Positions 10,058 through 17,472 of a DNA stretch of 49,031 nt are shown in pieces. A model generated the notes under the pieces. It searched no databases, was not told the DNA's origin, and saw only the letters and a list, made by a program, of their open reading frames with translations. The DNA comes from Armatimonadaceae bacterium (lineage in GTDB: Bacteria; Armatimonadota; Armatimonadia; Armatimonadales; Armatimonadaceae), in the NCBI GenBank assembly GCA_030446525.1, contig JAUJNC010000039.1:1-49031 (forward strand), read 5' to 3'. A program made the translations under genes and the position numbers. Numbering within the stretch: the stretch's first letter is position 1; each line of letters opens with the position of its first letter.

Positions 10058-10836
10058 GATTGGCCGGCAAAATCGCCCTGATAACGGGCGCCGGGTCGGG
10101 GATCGGCCGGGCGGCGGCTTTGTTGTTCGCCCGCGAAGGTGCGCAGGTAGGGGCGCTTGATTATCGGGAAGACACGGTGCAGGAGACGGTAAGGAGCATT
10201 GTGCAAGAAGGGGGGCAAACCCTTCCCCTCGTCGCCGATATTTCCCAGCCCGATCAGATGCAGAAGGCTGTCCAAGCTCTCGTGGATGCCTGGGGGCGCA
10301 TCGAGATCGTCTTTGCCAATGCCGGTATCAATGGCGTTTGGGCGCCCATTGACGAGATTGAGCCGGAGGAGTGGGACCGGACGTTCAGCATCAACTTGCG
10401 GGGTACCTTTCTTACCTTCAAATACACCGTGCCATACCTGCGTCGGCAGGGCGGCTCCGCGATCATCACTGCCTCCCTGCAGGGCACCCGCGTCTTCAGC
10501 GTTCCCGGTTCTACCGCTTATGCCTGCACCAAAGCGGCGCAGGTGGCGTTCGCGAAGAAGATGGCCCTGGAACTGGCACGTGACCGAGTGCGTGTCAATG
10601 TGATCTGCCCCGGATCCACCGACACCCACATCAACGATACTGTCGAGAAGCGGGGTACCGGGCGTATCACGCTGCCGGTCGAGTACCCCGAAGGGAAGAT
10701 GCTTCTGACCGGAGGCAAGAAATCCAGCCCGGAGGAGGTCGCAAAACTCGCCCTTTTCCTCGCCTCCGAGGATGCCGCCGTGATTACCGGCACCGAGGTT
10801 TGGATCGACGGCGCCATGTCCCTATTTATGGGTTGA
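10054..10836 (+). CDS. SDR-family NAD(P)-dependent dehydrogenase
   Basis: This intact 260-residue classical short-chain dehydrogenase has TGAGSGIG (11-18) for the cofactor, NAG at 89-91, Ser141 in TASLQG, and the catalytic pair Tyr156/Lys160 in STAYACTKAA. It ends in a typical GTEVWIDGAMS segment. Asp36 after the second beta strand suggests a preference for NAD over NADP. SDR enzymes in such loci often oxidise the anomeric carbon of free sugars (for example L-fucose or L-rhamnose dehydrogenase), giving lactones. The SMP-30 lactonase at 23125 and the aldolase at 7175 would fit that role, but this is inferred from context. The start is ATGA-coupled to the GH2 gene. Confidence 0.9.
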   Translation: MRLAGKIALITGAGSGIGRAAALLFAREGAQVGALDYREDTVQETVRSIVQEGGQTLPLVADISQPDQMQKAVQALVDAWGRIEIVFANAGINGVWAPIDEIEPEEWDRTFSINLRGTFLTFKYTVPYLRRQGGSAIITASLQGTRVFSVPGSTAYACTKAAQVAFAKKMALELARDRVRVNVICPGSTDTHINDTVEKRGTGRITLPVEYPEGKMLLTGGKKSSPEEVAKLALFLASEDAAVITGTEVWIDGAMSLFMG

Positions 10837-11612
10837 AGCCTGTCATCAGGGCTGTCAAGAGATGTAGCCGCACCAGGGTACGCTCGCTCGTTCTGGATCG
10901 CGGGGCGGCTGACGGCGTGCGCTTCAACCTGACGGCGGACTATTTCGTGTGGGGCAAGAGCACCTACTGGCCCGACAGCTACAGCCCCGGGGGCTGTGGC
11001 GCAAAACCATCGACATCCTCAAGGGCCTCAACACGCGCGCGGTCCGGCTGCACAAGCAGCCGCCGCCGCAGTTCGTCCTCGACATGGCCGACGAGACCGG
11101 CCTGTGCCTTATCGCCGAATCGGCCATCGACGGCCCGACCGGCGGGGCGACGCCCTTCAAGGTCGCGGAATACGTGGTTAACAGCGTCAACGTCTGGGTG
11201 CCCACCTGGGTCAAAGGCAATCGCAATCATCCGTCGATCCTGATCTGGAGCGCGATGAACGAGATGCACGCGCTCGACAAAGAAAACGCGCAAAAAATCA
11301 GCAAGGTCGTCCGCGACCTCGACCCGACGCGCCCCATCATCTATGAGGGCCACTCTAACCCTGAAACCTACAAGGGTGGCGACCCGAACACCGACATCAA
11401 CTTCCGCCATTATCCGCGCCCCTTCGGCAACATGGGCGAGACGTGGACGGGTTCGGGCGAGCCGTGGGACGCCAAAGCGACCGGGGCATCTACGCCTGAG
11501 AGCGGTTCCTCGATCCGGCCAAGCCGACGGCTGCCGGTGAGGCCTTGTATTAACCCCGGCGGCAAGGCCAACGCCGCGCAGGAACGCAACGCATGGTAGC
11601 AGGGCGTGTGGA
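10833..11612 (+). pseudogene. GH2-like hydrolase remnant with both ends deleted
   Basis: A TTG at 10833 overlaps the upstream stop and opens a frame with a basic start (MKPVIRAVKRCSRTRV) that jumps straight into the middle of a GH2 enzyme. From about 10910 the sequence aligns with the copy at 11885: DGVRFNLTADYFVWG, then LRFHK-like AVRLHKQPPPQFVLDM, then the acid/base motif WSAMNEMHAL. A frame change lies near 10990, and stop codons occur in the region equivalent to the nucleophile. The last recognisable piece, NAW-stop-QGVWTR, has TAG where the intact copy has TGG (WWQGVWTR). At about 11609 the sequence changes abruptly to a sulfatase tail. The N-terminal half and the C-terminal domains are absent. 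Confidence 0.75.
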
Positions 11613-11817
11613 CGCGCGCTACGCCGACGGCAGCGAAGAGCTTTACGACGAACAGGCCGACCCGCTGAAGTGGAACAGCCTGGCAAACGACCCGCGCCAT
11701 GCCGCCGTCAAGCGCGAACTCGGGGCGCGGATGCCGAAGGTCAACGCGCCCGAAGCGCCGGTCGACAAGAGCGGCGGGCGCACGCGCAAACCCGGCGCGG
11801 CGGGCAACGATCGATGA
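11610..11817 (+). pseudogene. Sulfatase C-terminal fragment
   Basis: Sixty-odd residues read as the end of a sulfatase: YADGSEELYDEQADPLKWNS, then LANDPRHAAVKRELGARMP, then a NAPEAPVDK tail. This is the usual tail of S1-family arylsulfatases, in which the remaining-weight segment LYD-x-DP-x-E/K precedes the final helix. No catalytic core precedes it; it is joined directly to the GH2 remnant. The next start codon overlaps its stop (ATGA at 11814). Confidence 0.7.
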
Positions 11818-11888
11818 ACAGGAACCGACGCAAAGGCTGGATGTATGAAGGCGGCCCGCCCGAGCCGCTCCAGCAGCGGGAACGATGA
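11814..11888 (+). pseudogene. Micro-remnant with a sulfatase KGWMYEGG motif
   Basis: A 24-residue frame starts at ATG 11814, overlapping the preceding stop, and ends at TGA 11888, overlapping the ATG of the next gene. After six residues it contains KGWMYEGG, a hallmark of the sulfatase core (compare SEGKGWMYEGGTRSPL in the gene at 37855-39233), followed by an unrelated end. It looks like a sulfatase gene reduced to its start, one motif and its stop. Translation as a small protein cannot be excluded. Confidence 0.5.
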
Positions 11889-13958
11889 AAAACGGGGTGA
11901 CGACAAAGATCTTTACCAGCGCGCTGCTGGGCGCAATCGGTGCGGCCCACGCCCCCGCACCCGCGCCCCGCGAGCAGGTGTCGCTACACGGCGCGTGGGA
12001 CGAGGGCGGGCGCGTGCCCGATTACGAGGGCGGCGCGTTCCAGAAGCGCAACAATAGCCGTCGCGTGAGCTTGACCGCATCGTGGCAAGGCAAGCGCGTG
12101 GCGCTGCACTTCGGCGCGGTCAACTACGTTGCCGAAGTGTTCGTCAACGGTCAGAGCGCGGCGCGGCACATCGGGCCGTGGATTCCGTTCGAGATCGACA
12201 TCACGCGCCTGTCATCGCCCGGAAAGAGTTCGAGTTGCGCGTCGAAGTGCAGGGCCGCACGCAGATGCCGATCTCCGCGCCCGGCTGGAAGCCGCTGTGG
12301 CCCATCGGCGAAGCGCGGCCCCAACCGGACGAGGTTTCATGCGGCATCGTGGACGACGTGTTTTTGCGCGCCTATGGCCCGGTTCACGTCGCGGAAGCTC
12401 GGATCCAAACTTCGTGGCGCGACAAGAAGCTGACGCTCGACTACACGGTGCGCAACGCCGACACCAAAGCGCACACCGTGCGGCTTCAGGCCGATGCCGT
12501 GCGCGCGGCGGGCGGCGCCGTCAGTTAGCGCTGCGCTCCCAGCCGGTGACGCTTGCGCCCGGAGAAGAAAACGGTGCGCGTGGAGCAAGCGTGGCCGAAC
12601 CCGGCTTTGTGGTGGCGGACGATCCGCAGCTTTACCATCTGCGAACGCGTGTCGTTGAAAACGGCCAAACGCTGGACGAAGAAACGCGGCGCTTCGGGTT
12701 TCGCGAGATTTGGATCGACGGCACAAGATTCCGCTTGAACGGCGTGGTGACCAACTTTACCGGCGACTATGTGCTCTTCGGCAACCCGAAGCACTGGCCG
12801 GCGCGCTACTTTACGCCGCAGGGCTTTCCCGACGCGGTGCGCGAGATCAGGGCTCTCAACATCCGCGTCCTGCGCTTTCACAAGCGGCCCGCCCCACGTT
12901 GGGCGCTGGATGTGTGTGACGAAATGGGCCTGGCCGTGGCGAGCGAATCGGCCCTCAACGGCGCGACGAGCAGCGCGGGGAAGATGTTCTCCGAGCCCAC
13001 GCTCTCGCGGTATCTGGACAACAGCAAAACGTGGGTCGCCTCGTGGGTCAGGGCCGAGCGCAACCATCCGAGCATCCTGTTCTGGAGCGCGATGAACGAG
13101 ATGTTCGTGCTGCCCGCCGAACGCTCGACCGCCATCGGGGCGGTCATCGACGCGCACGACGGCACGCGCCCGATCCTTTACGAGGGCCACGACAATCACC
13201 CGAAGTCGAAGGTGAACGGCGCGGTCATCAGCCTGCATTATCCGCGCATCATCAACGAGCAGAACCGCTGGAACGCCGAGCCGTGGGGCCAGACCGCAGG
13301 GGACTGGAAGCAGTTCGTGCGCGCCGACCGGCCCACCACGATGGGCGAAGGCATCTACGTCCCGGCCTCGTCCAAGCCCAATGAGGAGCAGGAGCGCAAC
13401 ATCTGGTGGCAGGGCGTGTGGACGCGGGGCATGCGCGCGACCGGCTGGAGCTACATCGCGCCCGCCGTGTTTCGCTGGGTCTCGGAACAGGACGCTTCCG
13501 CGCCGCAAAGCCGAGAGCGCATCGCCAATATCCGCCATGCCTTCGCGCCCGTGGCGCTGTTCGACCCGGCCTACGACGACCTGGGCATCGCGCCGTTTGT
13601 GGACGGCAAGCTGCCCACTGTGCGCGCCGGCGAGCGCGTCATGCGCACGCTGCGACTCTTCAACGACGAGTTCCGGGGCGAGGAGATTGTAACCACCGTG
13701 CAGCTCGTGGCCCAAGGCAAGACGCTGGCGACGGGCCAAACGCAACTGCGCGTGCCGCCGGGCGAATACCGCGAGCTGACGTGCGCCTTCGAGGTGCCGC
13801 ACGCCGCGGAGTTCGAGCTGGTGCGCATCGCGCGCAAGAACGGGCGCGAAAGGTTCCGCGAAGCGCGCACGTTCCGCGTCGAGGGCGCGCAGGCAGGACG
13901 CGACACGAGCCGCGAGTTGACGCTGCGGCCCCAGGAGCAACCGGAGACCGCGCGATGA
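11885..13958 (+). CDS. Secreted GH2-like glycoside hydrolase, copy 2 (frameshifted)
   Basis: The protein is about 690 residues and homologous to the enzyme at 7951 throughout. A leader is visible at residues 1-24 (TSALLGAIGAAHA). The jelly roll contains LHFGAVNYVAEVFVNGQSA, and the barrel begins RRFGFREIWIDGTRFRLNG. The acid/base candidate is Glu in WSAMNEMFVL and the nucleophile candidate is Glu in TTMGEGIYVP. C-terminal beta domains follow WWQGVWTRGMRATGW. Frame changes near 12225, 12525, 12560 and 12605 break the N-terminal third; from about 12610 to the stop at 13958 the frame is open and gap-free. Start ATG 11885 overlaps the stop of the micro-remnant before it. Substrate unknown. Confidence 0.78.
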
Positions 13959-14025
13959 AGCCGTGCGCGTGGGCTGGCCGATCGGTCGCTCCCCCATCCA
14001 AACAGAAGAGGAAAACCAGCTCCGT

Positions 14026-15426
14026 ATGGATCAGCCTCACATTTTATTCATCACGTCGGATCAGCATCGCGGCGACACGCTGGGGTGCGCGGGACATGGG
14101 TGCGTGCGCACCCCGCATCTGGACAAGCTGGCGCAGATGGGCGCGCGTTTCGACCGCACCTACGCCGACTGTCCGATTTGCGTCCCGCAGCGCACCACGA
14201 TCATCACCGGCATCCAGTCGCACATCTACGGGATGCCGACGCAAAACGAAGCGCACCGCATCGACCAGGCGCGCGCGTTGTTTTTGGGCAGCCTGATGAC
14301 GCGCGCGGGCTATCAAACGCAGCTCGTCGGCAAAACGCACTGGCACACCGACCCCAGTTTTCGCGCCGGGTTTGAAAACGTCCTGTCCAACAGCCGTTAC
14401 AACGCCTACCTGCGCGAGCACGGACCGGCGCGGGCCTCGGAACACGCCGGCATCGGGCTGAACGAGATCAATCCCGCGCTCAGCACGCTGCCGCCCGAAC
14501 TCTACCAAAGCAACTGGCTGATCGAGGAAAGCATCCGCTTCCTTTCGCACCGCGACAAAACGCAGCCGTTTTTCCTGTGGGTTTCGGTCAACGACCCGCA
14601 CCCGCCCAACATCATCCACGAGCCGTTCTACTCGATGTATGACGATGATCAAATCCCCGAAGCCAACCTGCCGGAGTGGGCGTTTAGCGACGATTGTCCG
14701 TCCAAGCTGCGCGAGCACCGGCTATCGTGGAACTTTCCTCCCATCGGCGACCGCGAACTGCGCAAGGCGCGCGGCGTGTATTACGGCAAAGTCACGAACC
14801 TGGATCACCAGTTCGCTCGCCTCATCGGCAAACTCCAGTCGGAAAAGCTGCTGGAGAACACGTGGCTCGTTTACACCAGCGATCACGGCGAAGCGTTGGG
14901 TGATTTTGGCGATGTGGGCAAGATGTCGTTTTTGGAATGCTCGACCAACGTGCCGCTGATCATCGTGCCGCCCCGCTCGTTCGCGTTCGAACCGGGCCGG
15001 GTGCTGGATTCGCTCGTCGGTCTGGACGACTTGCTGCCCACGTTTTGCGACATCGTCGGAATCGAAGCGCCTTCCGATGTGACCGGCCACAGCATCCTGC
15101 CGCTCCTTTCGGGCGCCAAGGTTCAAGTCCGCGACGCGTTCCACGGCCAGATCGACGACGCGCATCTGTATCACGACGGGCGGCACAAATATTTGTATTT
15201 CGCCGGCGATGGCACCGAACTCCTCTTCGACGCTCAAGACCGCCAGGATCGGCACAACCTGACCGGCCGCAAAGACCTGTTGCAAGACATCCGCGCCCGC
15301 TTCATCCGTCATCTGACGGCGGAAGGCCACGAACACGTGCGGGGTGGCGAGTTGGTCAACCTCCAAAAGCAACCCCGGACGGAAGCGCGCCTGAAGGCCA
15401 GTTATCAGCGCGGATGGCGGCCATGA
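14026..15426 (+). CDS. Sulfatase (S1 family, Cys-type), cytoplasmic
   Basis: This intact protein has 466 residues. The metal-site Asp-Gln is at 12-13 (TSDQHRG), and the formylglycine precursor Cys52 lies in ICVPQRTTIITG (C-x-P-x-R). Lys103 and His105 are in VGKTHWH, and Asp286-His287 in YTSDHGE. These are the standard residues for calcium binding and sulfate-ester hydrolysis. No signal peptide is present, so the enzyme should act on sulfated fragments inside the cell. ATG 14026 is chosen because the conserved first strand starts seven residues later; a purine-rich AGAGGA lies about 13 bases upstream. An unused ATGA at 13955 overlaps the previous stop. The closest textbook type is choline-sulfatase/heparan-sulfatase-like, but the substrate is not predictable. 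Confidence 0.93.
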   Translation: MDQPHILFITSDQHRGDTLGCAGHGCVRTPHLDKLAQMGARFDRTYADCPICVPQRTTIITGIQSHIYGMPTQNEAHRIDQARALFLGSLMTRAGYQTQLVGKTHWHTDPSFRAGFENVLSNSRYNAYLREHGPARASEHAGIGLNEINPALSTLPPELYQSNWLIEESIRFLSHRDKTQPFFLWVSVNDPHPPNIIHEPFYSMYDDDQIPEANLPEWAFSDDCPSKLREHRLSWNFPPIGDRELRKARGVYYGKVTNLDHQFARLIGKLQSEKLLENTWLVYTSDHGEALGDFGDVGKMSFLECSTNVPLIIVPPRSFAFEPGRVLDSLVGLDDLLPTFCDIVGIEAPSDVTGHSILPLLSGAKVQVRDAFHGQIDDAHLYHDGRHKYLYFAGDGTELLFDAQDRQDRHNLTGRKDLLQDIRARFIRHLTAEGHEHVRGGELVNLQKQPRTEARLKASYQRGWRP

Positions 15427-15874
15427 AATCCAACCGAACAGTAAGGCAAGGATTCCCCATGACAATTTGCAGCAAGACGACGGCTTGCGGCGCTCTGGCG
15501 CTCGCCGGCCTGGTATGGCCGTAACGGTGCGGCGCGCGAACCCGCTGTTCTGGGAATGGCGCTTCCACATCTTCGGCCACAACAGCAACCGCAGCCCGCA
15601 ACTCGCCCTGCGCGAGAACCATTGGAAGCTGCTGATGAACCCGGACCGCAGCCGCGTGGAGCTGTACGATCTGGAGCGCGACGCGGGCGAAGTCGACAAC
15701 GTCGCGGGGCAAAACCCGCAAGTCGTGGCGGCGATGTCGGGGCGGCTGCTCGCCTGGAAAGCGAGCGTGCCGGGCGGCAAAGGCGACGCCGACGCGGGCG
15801 CCAACGATTACCCGTGGCCGGGAACCGAAGCGGCCAAAGCGCCCGCGGGGGCCGCACCCAAGCAAACCGAATGA
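15423..15874 (+). pseudogene. Sulfatase remnant: leader peptide joined to C-terminal tail
   Basis: ATG 15423 overlaps the previous stop and encodes a leader-like peptide (TTACGALALAGLVWP) that ends at a TAA at 15522-15524. From about 15537, in another frame, the C-terminal tail of a secreted sulfatase appears: [14 protein letters not shown], then [20 protein letters not shown], then a tail ending NDYPWPGTEAA. It stops at 15874 within the start of the next gene. The entire catalytic core (normally about 350 residues) is absent. The tail closely matches the end of the sulfatase at 36417-37847, which also ends in NAYPWP. The junction lies at about 15520-15537. Confidence 0.78.
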
Positions 15875-17412
15875 GCACCCATGCGATGAGCCGGAAACCT
15901 AATCTGCTGCTGATCATGAGCGATCAGCACAACGCCAAGTGCGCCGGGTTCGCCGGGCACGACCTGGTCAAGACGCCCCACCTCGATGGTCTCGCGGCGC
16001 GCGGCGTGCGCCTCACGTCCGCTTATGCCCAGAACCCGATCTGCACGCCCTCGCGGATGTGCCACCTTACCGGCCAGTACGCCCACAATCACGGCTACTA
16101 CGGCCTGATGGGGCCGCTGCCGAAGCAGTTGCCGTCGATGTTTTCCGAACTGAAGCGGCAAGGCTACCACACCGGGGCCATCGGCAAGATTCACACTCCG
16201 ACCGGTTGGATCGAGCCGCACACCGACTTCTTCCACGACTGGAGCGCCAACGAACAGCTGGGCGTTCTGAGCTACCGGGCCTGGGTGCGGAGCCACGGCT
16301 ACGACGACATCCGCGACGACGTGACACGGGCGCGCCAGGCGGCGGGCATCCAGCATCAGGGGCTGGACGGGCGGCCCGATTTCCTGCCCAAAGAGTTGAG
16401 CCAGGAAGGCTACGCCGCCACGCTCGCCAAGCGGTTCCTGAGCGAGCGGCCCGCCGATGAGCCGTTCTTTTTGTGGTACTCGCTGCCCAAGCCCCACCAG
16501 CTTTACACGCCGGCCCAGGAGTTCTGGGATTTGTACCCCGCAGACGTGCCGATGCCGCCGTCCGCCGACGATGCGGGCGACGACAAAATCTTGCCGATGC
16601 GTCGCACGATCCAAAGCCAACGGCGCAACCCACCCGCCGAGATCGAGCCGCGCACTTACGAGGCCTTGCGCCAGCGCAAGCTGAGGGGCTACTACGGCAA
16701 TATCTCGCACATGGACTGGGCCGTGGGCGAGCTGCTGCAAACGCTGGACGAACTCGGCCTGCGCGAGGACACGATCATCGTCTACACCAGCGATCACGGC
16801 GACTTCGCCTGCGAGCACGGCCTGCTCGAAAAAGCGCCCGGCATCTCGTCGGATGCGATCGGTCGCATCCCGGTGATCTGGTCGTGGCCGGGCCATCTGC
16901 CCCAGAACGAGACGCGCGATCAGCTGGCCGAATCCATCGACATCTGGCCGACGCTGGCCGCTTTGGCCGATCTGCCCGTGCTGGAAATGTGGGACGGGCG
17001 CGACATCTCCGGCATCGTGCAAGGCGGCGGGCCGGAGGTGCGGGACGCGGCGTTTACGGAAAACCCGTTCCTCAAGTGCATCACCACCAAAGAGTGGCGC
17101 ATGACCTTCGTGCCCGAGGACGTCTTTGCCGGCGATCCGGTCAGGGGCGAGCTTTACCACCGCCGCGACGATCCGTGGGAACGGCGCAACCGGTTCCACG
17201 ATCCCGCGCACGCCGATGTGGTGCGCGAACTCAAAGACGCGCTGCTCTCGTGGCTTATCACCTCGACGCGCTCGGTCACGACCCATGAAGCGACGGCCCA
17301 CTCTTCCCTGACCCGTCCGACCGGAACCAACGCGCCCCATCCCGAAGACGGCAAGACCGCGCTCTCGCAAGTGCGCGCCGCGCTGCAAGCGGGCCGGGGC
17401 AATTACATCTGA
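15871..17412 (+). CDS. Sulfatase (S1 family, Cys-type), cytoplasmic
   Basis: This intact protein has 513 residues. Asp18 and Gln19 are in MSDQHNAKC, the formylglycine Cys58 in ICTPSRMCHLTG, Lys106/His108 in IGKIHTP, and Asp308-His309 in YTSDHGD. ATG 15871 overlaps the stop of the remnant upstream; a second Met at residue 6 would also serve. There is no leader peptide. The C-terminal 60 residues after WLITSTRS are Ser/Thr-rich and look like an extension beyond the sulfatase fold. A 60-base spacer separates it from the GHL6-like gene. The substrate is unknown; the overall pattern resembles heparan/choline-sulfatase-type S1 enzymes. Confidence 0.93.
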   Translation: MSTHAMSRKPNLLLIMSDQHNAKCAGFAGHDLVKTPHLDGLAARGVRLTSAYAQNPICTPSRMCHLTGQYAHNHGYYGLMGPLPKQLPSMFSELKRQGYHTGAIGKIHTPTGWIEPHTDFFHDWSANEQLGVLSYRAWVRSHGYDDIRDDVTRARQAAGIQHQGLDGRPDFLPKELSQEGYAATLAKRFLSERPADEPFFLWYSLPKPHQLYTPAQEFWDLYPADVPMPPSADDAGDDKILPMRRTIQSQRRNPPAEIEPRTYEALRQRKLRGYYGNISHMDWAVGELLQTLDELGLREDTIIVYTSDHGDFACEHGLLEKAPGISSDAIGRIPVIWSWPGHLPQNETRDQLAESIDIWPTLAALADLPVLEMWDGRDISGIVQGGGPEVRDAAFTENPFLKCITTKEWRMTFVPEDVFAGDPVRGELYHRRDDPWERRNRFHDPAHADVVRELKDALLSWLITSTRSVTTHEATAHSSLTRPTGTNAPHPEDGKTALSQVRAALQAGRGNYI

Positions 17413-17460
17413 GCCGCCCGCCGGTGCGTGGCGCCGGCGCAGTTCATTTCCGCCCGAATC

Positions 17461-17467
17461 GAGGAGG
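17461..17467 (+). promoter_or_regulatory. Strong ribosome binding site deciding a TTG start
   Basis: GAGGAGG at 17461-17467 lies five bases before TTG 17473. It argues against the upstream in-frame ATG at 17428, which would add 15 unconserved residues. Confidence 0.75.
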
Positions 17468-17472
17468 ATCAT

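Noticed and set aside
10833..11888. An insertion sequence or integrated element as the cause of the mosaic region.
   Set aside because: No transposase, integrase, terminal inverted repeats or target-site duplication could be seen; the pieces are all fragments of the locus's own enzyme families.
13955..14025. A coupled ATG at 13955 (ATGA) as the true start of the sulfatase at 14026.
   Set aside because: It is in a different frame from the sulfatase, and its product has no recognisable features. It could be another tiny relic, but the evidence is too thin to list.
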